Shown: piece by piece, positions 1-12,156 of the stretch
Layout of the letters: the number at the start of each line of letters is the position of its first letter
Numbering within the stretch: position 1 is the stretch's first letter
From: RUG572 sp051884915
GTDB lineage: Bacteria; Verrucomicrobiota; Kiritimatiellia; RFP12; UBA1067
DNA length: 31,432 nt
Direction: 5' to 3'
Assembly (NCBI GenBank): GCA_051884915.1
Contig: JBJEWF010000005.1
Location: 1-31,432, forward strand
Notes under the pieces: model-generated
Told to the model about the DNA's origin: nothing
Seen by the model: the letters and a program-made list of their open reading frames with translations, nothing else
The model's database searches: none
Program-made: the position numbers and the translations under genes

Positions 1-3000
1 GCATCTGGCGGACGATGATCTCGATGTGCTTGTCGTTGATTTCCACGCCCTGCAGGCGGTACACCTGCTGCACCTCGTTGACCAGGTACTTCTGGAGTTC
101 CTGCGGGCCGGAGACTTCGAGAATCTCCTGCGGCACGATCGGGCCTTCCGTGAGGGGCTGGCCCTTCTTGACGTGGTCGTTCTTGAACACGACGATCTGC
201 TTGCCCATCGGAATGAGATGCTCTTCCGACTGGATGACCGTGTAGCCGTCCTCCTTCGAGCCGTCGCCGGTCGGCACCCGGTCTTCGATGTAGAGCGTCC
301 GCCGGCCGCGGACGTTGTCGCCGAAGCGCACGTAGCCTTCGATCTTCGAGATCTCCGCGGCGTCCTTGGGCTGGCGCGCCTCGAACAGCTCGGCGACGCG
401 CGGCAGACCGCCGGTGATGTCGCGCGTCTTCGCCTCCTCGCGCGGCGTCTTCGCCAGCAGCATGCCGGGCGAGGCCTTCATGCCGTCGCGCACCATGACG
501 ATGGCGCCCGTCGGAATGTCGTGGGAGTCGAGCGTCTTCATCTCGCCGTCGCCGTCCTTCGCGCGGATCAGGATCCGCGGATGGAGGTTCGATTCGGACG
601 TCGGAAGGACGACGAGCGTCTTCGCGCCGGTGACGCGGTCCGTCTCCGTGCGGACGGAGACGTCCTCCTCGAAGTCCTCGAATTCGATCGTGCCGTGCTC
701 CTCGGACAGAACCGGCACCGAGTGGGGATCCCACGCGGCGACCTTCATTCCCTTCTTCACGGCGGCGCCGTCCTTGACCTCAAGCACGGAACCCATTTGC
801 AGGGGATAGGAGTCGAGGCGCGTCTGCCCGTTCCGGGTCCAGACCTCAAGCGTGCCGTTCTTGTTGAGCACGACTTCCTTGCCTTCGTCGTTGCCCACCT
901 TGCGCACGTCGACGAGCTTCACCACGCCGTCGTTCTTCAGCACGATCTCCGGCACCTTGGCCGTCATGGACGCCGTGCCGCCGATGTGGAAGGTCCGCAT
1001 CGTCAGCTGCGTGCCCGGCTCGCCGATGGACTGCGCCGCGATGATGCCCACGGCCGTGCCGATTTCCACCTGCTTGCCCGTGGACAGGTCGCGGCCGTAG
1101 CACTTGGCGCACATGCCGTATTCGGAATCGCACGTCAGGCCCGAGCGGATCCAGACCTTCTCGATGCCGGCCTTCGTGATCTTCGCGCAGGCCTCTTCGT
1201 CGATCTCCTCGCTGGCGTTGACCAGCACCTCATGGGTCTTCGGGTCTTCGATGTTGAAGAGCGCGGTGCGCCCGAGCACGCGGCTCGCGAGCGTGGCCTT
1301 GACTTCGTCGCCCTCGACGATCGCCTCGACCTCGATGCCGTTGACCGTGTTGCAGTCCTCCTGCGAGATGATGACGTCCTGCGAGACGTCGACGAGCTTG
1401 CGCGTCAGGTAGCCGGCGTCGGCCGTCTTCAGAGCCGTGTCCGCAAGGCCCTTGCGGGCGCCGTGGGACGAAATGAAGTATTCGAGAACCGAAAGGCCTT
1501 CGCGGAAGGACGCGGTGATCGGGCGTTCGATGATGTTGCCGGACGGGTCGGCCATGAGGCCGCGCATGCCCGCGAGCTGCCGGATCTGGAGCTTCGAGCC
1601 GCGGGCCTTCGAGTCGACCATCATGAAGATCGGGTTCAGTTCCGTCGGATTCGGATTTTCCGGCGACACGTTCCGGTCGATCGTCTTGTAGAGCTCGTCG
1701 CCGACCTTTTCGGTCGCGCCGGCCCAGACTTCGACGATCTTGTTGTGGCGTTCGCCGGCCGTGATGATGCCCTGCTGGAACTGGCCTTCGATCTTCGCGA
1801 CCTCGGCGGCGGACTTCTTGATCATGTCGTCCTTCATCGCCGGGCGGATCATGTCCTTCAGACCCATGGACGCGCCGGAGACGGTCACGTAGTTGTAGCC
1901 CAGGTCCTTCAGGTCGTCGATCAGCTTCACGGCCGCGTCGTGGCCCGCCACGCGGTGGCAGTCGAGGATCAGCGAACCGACGGTGGACTTCGTCACCTTG
2001 TCGTTCCAGAAGCCCATCTCCTTCGGGAAGATCGCGTTGAAGATCACGCGGCCCGCCGTCGTCACGATCGTGCGCGGCTTCGGATCGCCGTGCGGACGCG
2101 GCGGCAGCGTCTTGCCCTCGGCGTCCACCAGCCGGTCCGAACCGAAGTCCGGATTGCGGAAGCGGATGCACGACTGGTAGCCGATCGCCTTCTCGGCAAT
2201 CGCCATCTCGACTTCGGCGATGTCGTTGAAGAGCGGCAGATGCTCGTCCTTGAAATCCCACTTCCCGGCGATGCGCCCGCTCAGCTTGTCCTGCTGTCCG
2301 GGCGTCGTGAGGAAGTAGAGGCCCAGACACACGTCCTGGGTCGGCGTCATGACGGACTTGCCGGAGGCCGGCGAGAAGATGGAGGTCGCCGCCAGCATCA
2401 TCAGGCGGGATTCCATCTGCGCCTCGATCGACAGCGGCACGTGGACGGCCATCTGGTCGCCGTCGAAGTCCGCGTTGAACGGCGTGCACACCATCGGGTG
2501 GAGCCGAATGGCCTTGCCTTCGACCAGAACCGGCTCGAACGCCTGGATCGACAGACGGTGCAGCGTCGGCGCGCGGTTCAGGAAGACGGTCTTGTCCTTG
2601 ATCACCTCTTCGAGGCAGCCCCAGACCTGGTCGTCATGGCGTTCGATCAGCTTGCGCGCCGTGCGGACGGTATGGCAGATGCCCTTGTCCTTGAGCGCGC
2701 GGATGATGAACGGCTCGAACAGGCGCAGGGCCATCTCCTTCGGCAGGCCGCACTGCGGCAGGCGGAGTTCCGGACCGACGACGATCACGGAACGGCCCGA
2801 ATAGTCGACGCGCTTGCCGAGCAGATTCTGGCGGAAGCGGCCCGTCTTGCCCTTCAGGATCTCGGAAAGGGACTTGAGCGTGCGCCCGCTCGCGCCCGCG
2901 ACGGCGCGCCCGTGGCGGCCATTGTCGAACACCGCGTCGACGGCCTCCTGGAGCATGCGCTTCTCGTTGCGGATGATCACGCCCGGCGTCTTCAGCGCCA

Positions 3001-3856
3001 GCAGGCTCTTCAGGCGGTTGTTGCGGTTGATGACGCGCCGGTAGAGATCGTTCAGGTCGGACGTCGCGAAACGGCCGCCTTCGAGCGGGACGAGCGGACG
3101 CAGTTCCGGCGGGATGACGGGCAGGCAGTCCAGAATCATCCAGACCGGCTCCGCGCCCGACGAACGGAAGCCCTCGACCACCTTCATCCGCTTCGCGATC
3201 TTCTTGCGGTTCTGCTTGGACCGCGTGTTCTGCATCTGCTCCTCAAGGTCCTTCATCAGCTTGTCGAGATTGACCTTCTTGAGGAGCTTGCGGACCGCCT
3301 CCGCGCCCATCTCGGCCTTGAACCCGTCGCCGTATTTCGCGTAGGCGTCGTTGTATTCGGCCTCGGACAGCACCTGGCCTTCCTTCAGCGCCGTGTCGCC
3401 CCGCGACACGACCAGCCAGTCCTGGTAGTAGAGAACGCGCTCAAGTTCGCTCGACGTCTTGTCGAGGATCAGGCCGATGCGCGACGGATTGCACTTGAAG
3501 AACCAGATGTGGCTCACCGGAACCGCCAGCTCGATGTGGCCCATGCGCTGGCGCCGCACCGACGCCAGCGTCACCTCGACGCCGCACCGGTCGCACACCA
3601 TGCCCTTGTTCTTGATCCGCTTGTACTTGCCGCACTTGCATTCCCAGTCGTGCGTCGGCCCGAAGATCTTCTCGCAGAAAAGGCCGTCCGTCTCCGGACG
3701 ATAGGTGCGGTAGTTGATCGTCTCGGAATTCTTGACTTCGCCTTTCGACCAGGCGCGAATGGTCTCGGGGGAGGCCAGCGACACCTGCACGGCATCGTAG
3801 TGGACCGACGCGCTGTACTGGCCGCCGAAGATTTCGCTCGTGTTATAGGGATTCAT
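1..3856 (-). CDS. rpoC: RNA polymerase beta' subunit, 3' end cut by window edge
   Basis: Catalytic beta' subunit of RNA polymerase. The 1285 visible residues run from the N-terminus to a 'VNEVQQVYRLQGVEINDKH' segment that lies near the C-terminus in other bacteria, so roughly the last 120 residues lie outside the window. The N-terminal zinc site (W-E-C-K-C then C-D-R-C) is intact. The Mg-binding NADFDGDQ motif is at residues 461-468, and the second zinc cluster (C-D-S-E-Y-G-M-C-A-K-C) is present. The ATG at 3854-3856 is preceded by AGGAG at a normal distance. The gene follows rpoB after 28 bases, with which it surely forms an operon. No frameshift or missing catalytic residue is seen. Confidence 0.98.
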   Translation of the reverse strand, partial: MNPYNTSEIFGGQYSASVHYDAVQVSLASPETIRAWSKGEVKNSETINYRTYRPETDGLFCEKIFGPTHDWECKCGKYKRIKNKGMVCDRCGVEVTLASVRRQRMGHIELAVPVSHIWFFKCNPSRIGLILDKTSSELERVLYYQDWLVVSRGDTALKEGQVLSEAEYNDAYAKYGDGFKAEMGAEAVRKLLKKVNLDKLMKDLEEQMQNTRSKQNRKKIAKRMKVVEGFRSSGAEPVWMILDCLPVIPPELRPLVPLEGGRFATSDLNDLYRRVINRNNRLKSLLALKTPGVIIRNEKRMLQEAVDAVFDNGRHGRAVAGASGRTLKSLSEILKGKTGRFRQNLLGKRVDYSGRSVIVVGPELRLPQCGLPKEMALRLFEPFIIRALKDKGICHTVRTARKLIERHDDQVWGCLEEVIKDKTVFLNRAPTLHRLSIQAFEPVLVEGKAIRLHPMVCTPFNADFDGDQMAVHVPLSIEAQMESRLMMLAATSIFSPASGKSVMTPTQDVCLGLYFLTTPGQQDKLSGRIAGKWDFKDEHLPLFNDIAEVEMAIAEKAIGYQSCIRFRNPDFGSDRLVDAEGKTLPPRPHGDPKPRTIVTTAGRVIFNAIFPKEMGFWNDKVTKSTVGSLILDCHRVAGHDAAVKLIDDLKDLGYNYVTVSGASMGLKDMIRPAMKDDMIKKSAAEVAKIEGQFQQGIITAGERHNKIVEVWAGATEKVGDELYKTIDRNVSPENPNPTELNPIFMMVDSKARGSKLQIRQLAGMRGLMADPSGNIIERPITASFREGLSVLEYFISSHGARKGLADTALKTADAGYLTRKLVDVSQDVIISQEDCNTVNGIEVEAIVEGDEVKATLASRVLGRTALFNIEDPKTHEVLVNASEEIDEEACAKITKAGIEKVWIRSGLTCDSEYGMCAKCYGRDLSTGKQVEIGTAVGIIAAQSIGEPGTQLTMRTFHIGGTASMTAKVPEIVLKNDGVVKLVDVRKVGNDEGKEVVLNKNGTLEVWTRNGQTRLDSYPLQMGSVLEVKDGAAVKKGMKVAAWDPHSVPVLSEEHGTIEFEDFEEDVSVRTETDRVTGAKTLVVLPTSESNLHPRILIRAKDGDGEMKTLDSHDIPTGAIVMVRDGMKASPGMLLAKTPREEAKTRDITGGLPRVAELFEARQPKDAAEISKIEGYVRFGDNVRGRRTLYIEDRVPTGDGSKEDGYTVIQSEEHLIPMGKQIVVFKNDHVKKGQPLTEGPIVPQEILEVSGPQELQKYLVNEVQQVYRLQGVEINDKHIEIIVRQM

Positions 3857-3884
3857 CTGAACATTCTCCTGTCACGAAATTCGA

Positions 3885-7841
<3,957 letters not shown>

Positions 7842-7873
7842 TGAGCTTACCTTTCAGTAGACACCGATTTTTA

Positions 7874-7930
7874 CGAAAAAGACTAGAAAACGACATTTTT
7901 CGCCGAGAATGAAGTGTGGTAAGCGACCAC
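7874..7930 (-). promoter_or_regulatory. Structured 5' leader of rpoBC with two hairpins
   Basis: The predicted rpoB transcript has a leader of about 110 nt (7842 to about 7954) with two inverted repeats. The first in transcription order is GTGGT-CGCTT-ACCAC (7916-7930). The second is a 7-bp AT-rich stem CGAAAAA/TTTTTCG with a 15-nt loop (7874-7902). No small reading frame with a good ribosome site is evident. A role in autogenous control or RNase processing is inference only. Confidence 0.4.
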
Positions 7931-7960
7931 TTTGTTAACTGTTTCTATGGCGAAGTTTGA

Positions 7961-7989
7961 AGTGTATCAAAAATTCTCCGGAAGCGCAA
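7961..7989 (-). promoter_or_regulatory. Sigma70-type promoter for rpoBC
   Basis: On the minus strand TTGCGC (7984-7989) is followed after exactly 17 bases by TACACT (7961-7966). The -10 box matches the consensus at 4 of 6 positions, the -35 at 3 of 6. The expected start site is near 7954. It lies in an AT-rich stretch amid GC-rich DNA and is the only good candidate between hemB and rpoB. Confidence 0.65.
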
Positions 7990-8001
7990 GGGCATAAACG
8001 C

Positions 8002-8064
8002 AAAAAATCGCCCTCCCGCTTCAGAACGGGACCATTTGCCCCGGCCGGGGCCGCGCGCCGGCCC
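8002..8064 (-). terminator. Possible terminator region after hemB
   Basis: The hemB stop codon is followed at once by a GC hairpin (6-bp stem GGGCCG/CGGCCC, 8048-8064) and a palindrome CCCCGGCCGGGG (8039-8050). Next come a weaker stem CCCG/CGGG (8015-8030) and a run of six T on the transcribed sense (8002-8007). The T-run is 7 bases beyond the stem, so this is an imperfect intrinsic terminator. It would separate the trpS-hemB run from rpoBC. Confidence 0.4.
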
Positions 8065-9047
8065 TAGCCGAAGATTTCGCGGTAGAACGGCGCCCAATAG
8101 GATATCACCTGGGTCGCGCCGGCCCGGAAAATCGCGTAGAGCGATTCGCGCGCCGTCGGATAGAGGTCGCAGTAGCCCTTTTCGGCGGCGGCATGGATCA
8201 TCGCGTATTCGCCCGAGACGTTGTAGGCCATGACGGGCAGAAGGGTGCGCGTGGCAATTTTCCCGATCAGGTCCAGGTAGAAGAGGGCCGGTTTCACCAT
8301 CAGCGCGTCCGCGCCCTCCGCCTCGTCGAGGTCGGACTCGCGGAGCGCCGTGCCGGCGTCGCGGTAGCTCGCCTGGTAGCCCTGCCGGTCGCCCTGCGCG
8401 GGCGCGGAGTTCTCCGCGTCGCGGAACGGCCCGTACATCTGGGAGGCGAATTTCGTGGAATACGAGATCAGCAGCGTCTTCGCGAAGCCCTCTTCGTCCA
8501 GCGCGCGGCGGATGGCGGCGATCTGGCCGTCCATCATCGCGCTCGGCGCCACGCCATCGGCGCCGGCCCGCGCGTGCGAAACGGCCACGCGGGCCAGCAT
8601 CTCGCAGGCCGCATCGTTGTCGATGTCGCCGGCGGCGTCGTGCGGGCCGCAATGGCCGTGGCGCGTGTAGGCGCACAGGCAGACGTCCGTCAGGATCACC
8701 AGTTCGGGATAGGCGGCGCGGAGAACCGGGATCGCCCGCTGCACGGCGCCGCGCGGATCCGCCGCCGGCGTGCCGCATTCGTCCTTTTCCCCGCCTTCGT
8801 GCTGGCCGAACAGCAGGACGCTCTTCACGCCCTGGGCGACGACGGGGGCCAGATCCCTGACCAGCTCGTCGGCCGACAGGCGGAACTGTCCCGGCATCGA
8901 GGCAATCGCCTCGCGACGCCCCGTTCCCGGCACGACGAAAACGGGCCAGATGAACTTCTCGGGGCCGGGCTTGGGCATCGCGAACAAATCGCGAATCGCC
9001 GCCGTCCGGCGCAAACGGCGCAAACGGACTTCCGGATATCCCGCCAT
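8064..9047 (-). CDS. hemB: Delta-aminolevulinic acid dehydratase (porphobilinogen synthase)
   Basis: Condenses two 5-aminolevulinate molecules to porphobilinogen in haem/tetrapyrrole synthesis; cytosolic. The product is 327 residues, the usual length. The zinc-binding cysteines C123, C125 and C133 in D-V-C-L-C-A-Y-T-R-H-G-H-C-G mark it as a zinc-type enzyme. The two Schiff-base lysines are K199 (S-Y-S-T-K-F-A-S) and K252 (L-M-V-K-P-A). The ATG at 9047 is preceded by GGGGAGGAAG, which lies in the last codons of the LysM gene; only 5 bases separate the two genes, so they are co-transcribed. It is the last gene of the trpS-led run. No other haem gene is nearby. Confidence 0.97.
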   Translation of the reverse strand: MAGYPEVRLRRLRRTAAIRDLFAMPKPGPEKFIWPVFVVPGTGRREAIASMPGQFRLSADELVRDLAPVVAQGVKSVLLFGQHEGGEKDECGTPAADPRGAVQRAIPVLRAAYPELVILTDVCLCAYTRHGHCGPHDAAGDIDNDAACEMLARVAVSHARAGADGVAPSAMMDGQIAAIRRALDEEGFAKTLLISYSTKFASQMYGPFRDAENSAPAQGDRQGYQASYRDAGTALRESDLDEAEGADALMVKPALFYLDLIGKIATRTLLPVMAYNVSGEYAMIHAAAEKGYCDLYPTARESLYAIFRAGATQVISYWAPFYREIFG

Positions 9048-9052
9048 GGCGC

Positions 9053-9712
9053 CTACTTCCTCCCCTTGCGTCCGGCCGACGCGCGAGACGCCGGCTGCCG
9101 GGCCGGCGGCTCCTCGGCGGGGATGATCAGTTTCTGGCCGACCCGCACGCGGTTGGGATTGAGTCCCGGATTCGCCGCGACGATCTTCGCGACCGTCGTG
9201 TCGAACCCCTTGGCGATCAGCGCGAGCGTCTGCCCCTTTTCGACCACGTACTCGTAGTGGGGACCGATCGCCGGCGCGGGCGGCGGCTGGGCGACGGCGC
9301 GGGCGGCGCCGGACGCGGGAGCGGCCGCGACCGGCGCGGGCGGCGGCGCCATGCGCGTCTGCAGGGCCGTCATGCGCTTGGACAGGTCGGCGACGATCTC
9401 GTTGCGCAGCGCGTCCCGTTCGCGCCGGATCGACGTCCGCAGTTCGGCGACCTCGGCGCGGAGCGCGGCCACTTCGGCGTTCACGTCGCCCGAATGGGCG
9501 TTCGCGCCGCTTTCCAGGCGCTGCAGCCGCGTGACGATGGCATCCTGGTTCTGCACGAGCTGGTCGAACTGCTGAATCAGCCGCGGAACCTCCGCCAGCG
9601 CCTGCTGCTGCTGGTAGGCGACGCGGGCATCCGAATACGACGCCGCCTCCATGATCTCCTGCGCGGACAGGAGAAGGGGAACGGCACAACAGAACAGAAT
9701 CGATTTCTTCAT
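9053..9712 (-). CDS. Secreted coiled-coil protein with C-terminal LysM domain
   Basis: Encodes 219 residues. A cleavable signal peptide (K2-K3 then a hydrophobic core to about A17) is followed by a Gln-rich helix and a predicted coiled coil (about 35-122). An Ala/Pro linker (122-150) leads to one LysM domain (about 153-198: Y-V-V-E-K-G-Q-T-L-A-L-I-A to V-G-Q-K-L-I-I-P) and a short basic tail. LysM domains bind N-acetylglucosamine polymers, so the protein probably sits in the periplasm on peptidoglycan. It has no catalytic domain. The layout recalls a periplasmic spacer or anchor, but no named family is recognised. GAGGT lies about 11 bases before the ATG. It shares a run with another LysM protein two genes upstream. 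Confidence 0.85.
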   Translation of the reverse strand: MKKSILFCCAVPLLLSAQEIMEAASYSDARVAYQQQQALAEVPRLIQQFDQLVQNQDAIVTRLQRLESGANAHSGDVNAEVAALRAEVAELRTSIRRERDALRNEIVADLSKRMTALQTRMAPPPAPVAAAPASGAARAVAQPPPAPAIGPHYEYVVEKGQTLALIAKGFDTTVAKIVAANPGLNPNRVRVGQKLIIPAEEPPARQPASRASAGRKGRK

Positions 9713-9742
9713 GACTTGACGACCTCGCTGACTACATTGACC

Positions 9743-10015
9743 TTAGACAAACCAAAACACCAGCCACAACACGGCCAGCACGCCCAGACAGCACCAGAAC
9801 CGGTCCTGCCGGCGGTAGACCGCCGCGACCGCGCTTGACCGGCCGAACGCGCGCAGCCCGCCCCCGGAAAGATAGTGGAACAGCCGCCAGCCGGACCGGC
9901 TGCCCAGCGCCTGCTCCGTTCCCCGCGGATCGTTGACCACGTCCAGCTCCCAGGGCACATCCGCGCTGGTGTAGGCGTGATCCCGCGTCACGAGCCGTGT
10001 ACGAACCGCTGCCAT
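9743..10015 (-). CDS. Small protein of 90 residues with C-terminal membrane segment
   Basis: No family recognised. The N-terminal 70 residues are hydrophilic and contain W-E-L-D-V-V-N-D-P-R-G-T-E. The last 18 residues (about 73-90) form one very hydrophobic, Trp- and Cys-rich segment (F-W-C-C-L-G-V-L-A-V-L-W-L-V-F-W-F-V) that ends the protein, as in tail-anchored proteins. The ATG at 10015 is 16 bases beyond the TPR/LysM stop, with GAGGGG upstream. Other frames across this stretch give low-complexity Arg/Ser/Gly translations, which favours this frame. It may act with the two LysM proteins that flank it, but that is inference from position. Confidence 0.7.
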   Translation of the reverse strand: MAAVRTRLVTRDHAYTSADVPWELDVVNDPRGTEQALGSRSGWRLFHYLSGGGLRAFGRSSAVAAVYRRQDRFWCCLGVLAVLWLVFWFV

Positions 10016-10031
10016 GCCGGCACCACGCCCC

Positions 10032-11096
10032 TCAAGGAAGCCGGATCTCCTGCCCGACCCGCAGACGCCCGTCGGCGGGAATGGTGGCCCGGTTGGCGTC
10101 GCGAATGCTCCGCCACATGTGGTTGCCCCCGTAGAAGCGCGTCGAGATCCCGAAAAGCGTATCCCCGTCCTGCACCGTGTAGGTCTCGGGCCGGGCGGCG
10201 CTCGCCTTCTTCTGCCGCGGCTTCCCCGTAAAGAGTCCGGGCAGCCCTCCCGAAGACGGGCCGTCGGCCGCCAGGAGCTTGTCCTTCGGCGGCCGCTTCG
10301 CCTGCGGCTTTCCGGCATCGGCCTTCGCCTCCCGCTCGGCGTCGGCAACCAGCTTCCGGACTTCGTCCGACTTGCCGAGCGCCACCGCCGGGGCGTCGTC
10401 CTCGTCCAGCAGCTCCGCATCGGTCGGACGGATGCGGCGGCGCTTCTCCTCCGCCTCAAGCGCCTTGAGTTCCGCCAGGGCCTCCTTGGCGGACAGCGCG
10501 CGATTCGGCGCCGACGCCGATTCGCCCGCATCGAGCTTCGCCAGCAGACGCCGGCGCATCTCGCTTTCCGCGGCCAGCTTGTCGAGCTGCTTGCGCGTCG
10601 ACGCCAGCTCGACTTCCAGTTTCTTCACCTGCACGGCCAGCGCCGCCTTCTCCGCCATCAGCTTCTCGTTGTCGCGCGACAGCTTGTCCGACACGCTCCC
10701 GCCCGCCTTGCGGATGTACTCGGCCGCCAGCAGCGTCTCGCAGAGCTTCAGGCGCTCCTGCGCCACGGTCGCCTTGTCCGAAGCCGGACGCATGGCCAGG
10801 TAGTCCCGGTAGTGCGCGATGGCCCCGATGAAGTCCTTTCGCACGTCCTGCAGCAGCGTGGCCAGCTGGAAATGCGCCGAATAGGCGTTCGGCTCGCGCC
10901 GCACGACCTGCTCAAACCCCGCGATCGCATGGTCCGTGCGCCCCGCGTTCAGATCGTCCATGGCATTCGCGAACAGACGCGACGAGCGTTCCCGCGCCTC
11001 CAGTTCGGCAAGCGAAGCCCCCTCTCTACCGCAGCCGCAAAACCCGGCCAGCAGCGCCGCCAGCAGCCAGCCGGCCGTCCTAGTCCCGATCGCCAT
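10032..11096 (-). CDS. Exported TPR, coiled-coil and LysM protein
   Basis: Encodes 354 residues from the ATG at 11096. That start has GGGGAG 7 bases upstream; another ATG two codons earlier is too close to it. An N-terminal hydrophobic segment (about 9-20) ends in F-C-G-C-G, which could be a poor lipobox. TPR-like helices follow (about 40-103, with A-x-x-G-F-E-Q-V-V and A-I-A-H-Y-R-D-Y-L). Then come a long charged coiled coil (about 136-220), a low-complexity linker and a C-terminal LysM domain (305-353: Y-T-V-Q-D-G-D-T-L-F-G-I-S to V-G-Q-E-I-R-L-P). It is probably a periplasmic, peptidoglycan-bound scaffold. It overlaps the scpB 3' end by 17 bases, implying coupled translation. Its precise role is unknown. 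Confidence 0.85.
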   Translation of the reverse strand: MAIGTRTAGWLLAALLAGFCGCGREGASLAELEARERSSRLFANAMDDLNAGRTDHAIAGFEQVVRREPNAYSAHFQLATLLQDVRKDFIGAIAHYRDYLAMRPASDKATVAQERLKLCETLLAAEYIRKAGGSVSDKLSRDNEKLMAEKAALAVQVKKLEVELASTRKQLDKLAAESEMRRRLLAKLDAGESASAPNRALSAKEALAELKALEAEEKRRRIRPTDAELLDEDDAPAVALGKSDEVRKLVADAEREAKADAGKPQAKRPPKDKLLAADGPSSGGLPGLFTGKPRQKKASAARPETYTVQDGDTLFGISTRFYGGNHMWRSIRDANRATIPADGRLRVGQEIRLP

Positions 11097-12156
11097 CGCC
11101 ATTCTCCCCTTCTTCTTCACCGTTCTCTTCGCCATCGCCGTCATCGTCGTTATCGTCGTCATCGTCGTCGAACTCGTCCGGCGTATCGTCGATGAACACG
11201 TCGTCATCGTCGTTCAAATCCATCAGCCCCGCACCCCGCACCGGCTCGTCGGCCGCCGCCAGCGGCGCGTCCGCCCCGCCCGCCGGCGCCGCGGCGCCGG
11301 CGTCCGTCCCGGCATCCGTCCCGGCATCCGCCACCGGCGCGCCGTCAACGGGCCGCGCCGTCTCGGCGGCGGCGGGCGCGGCGGCGGAGGGCGCGGCGGC
11401 GGCGGGCGCGGTATCTTCGGGCGCCGGTTCGGGCTTGGGCGCTTCCTTCTTGACGAACAGCTTGGCGCGCTCGCGCGGATTCGAGCGCTGCAGCGTCGGG
11501 TCGATGGCGTTGAGTTCGCTCAGCGACGCGAGGCCGAAATGCTCAAGGAACAGCGGCGTCGTGCCGTAGAGGAACGGATGCCCCGGCAGCTCGCTGCGCC
11601 CGACCAGGCGAACCAGCTGCAGTTCGACCAGCGTCTTCACGATCGTATCGACGGCCACGCCGCGGATCTGCTCGATTTCCGCCTTCGTGATCGGCTGGCG
11701 ATAGGCGATGATGGCCAGCGTCTCAAGCGCCGCGCGCGACAGCCGGTTCGGGCGGTCGAGCTTCAGCAGCGCGCGGACGTGGCGTCCGCAGGACGGGACC
11801 GTCTGCAACCGGTAGGCCCCGCCCGCGCACACCAGGCGGAATCCGCAGCCGGAACGCTCCAGTTCCTTTTCCAGCCCGCGCAAGGCCTGCTCGATCTCCC
11901 GCGCCGTGCACGTCTGGTAGACGTTCATCACCTCGGCGTCGTCCCCCTCCTCCGGCGCCACGGCCTTGATCGCGCCGCGCAGATCGCCCGCCGTCAGCGG
12001 CGACTCGGAGGCGAAGAGCAGCGCCCCGACGATCTCCTGCAGGGACGACGGCAGCGGCACGCGCGGCTTCGGGGGCTGGAGCGGCCGCCGGGACCGCGCG
12101 TTCGCGCCGTCCCCGGCCGTCTCGACGTTCTCGACGGGTTCAGAATCCGTAGTCAT
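11080..12156 (-). CDS. scpB: Segregation and condensation protein B with long acidic tail
   Basis: ScpB dimerises and binds ScpA to form the kleisin complex with SMC, which compacts and segregates the chromosome. The product is 358 residues. The ScpB core spans about residues 30-230, with tandem winged helices and the typical blocks L-E-T-L-A-I-I-A-Y-R-Q-P-I-T-K-A-E-I and I-R-G-V and G-H-P-F-L-Y-G-T-T. Most ScpB proteins end near there. This one adds about 120 residues: first Ala/Pro-rich, with small A-G-T-D repeats, then a tail dominated by Asp and Glu. The ATG at 12156 has GAGG 7 bases upstream and lies inside scpA, overlapping it by 17 bases. Confidence 0.93.
   Translation of the reverse strand: MTTDSEPVENVETAGDGANARSRRPLQPPKPRVPLPSSLQEIVGALLFASESPLTAGDLRGAIKAVAPEEGDDAEVMNVYQTCTAREIEQALRGLEKELERSGCGFRLVCAGGAYRLQTVPSCGRHVRALLKLDRPNRLSRAALETLAIIAYRQPITKAEIEQIRGVAVDTIVKTLVELQLVRLVGRSELPGHPFLYGTTPLFLEHFGLASLSELNAIDPTLQRSNPRERAKLFVKKEAPKPEPAPEDTAPAAAAPSAAAPAAAETARPVDGAPVADAGTDAGTDAGAAAPAGGADAPLAAADEPVRGAGLMDLNDDDDVFIDDTPDEFDDDDDDNDDDGDGEENGEEEGENGDGDRD
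11306..11329. repeat. Two perfect 12-bp tandem repeats inside scpB
   Basis: GTCCCGGCATCC occurs twice in a row, encoding two copies of D-A-G-T in the Ala-rich linker of ScpB. The nearby 11370-11412 stretch is also low-complexity GC-rich sequence encoding Ala/Pro repeats. Slippage could change the linker length without breaking the frame. Confidence 0.75.

Noticed and set aside
11097..11207. N-terminal extension of the TPR/LysM protein up to 11207
   Set aside because: It would lie wholly within scpB, is Thr/Met-repeat sequence from the complement-frame of the acidic tail, and would bury the export signal.
11370..11415. GC-rich short repeats resembling a CRISPR or VNTR
   Set aside because: They are irregular Ala/Pro codon runs in the ScpB linker, with no spacers.
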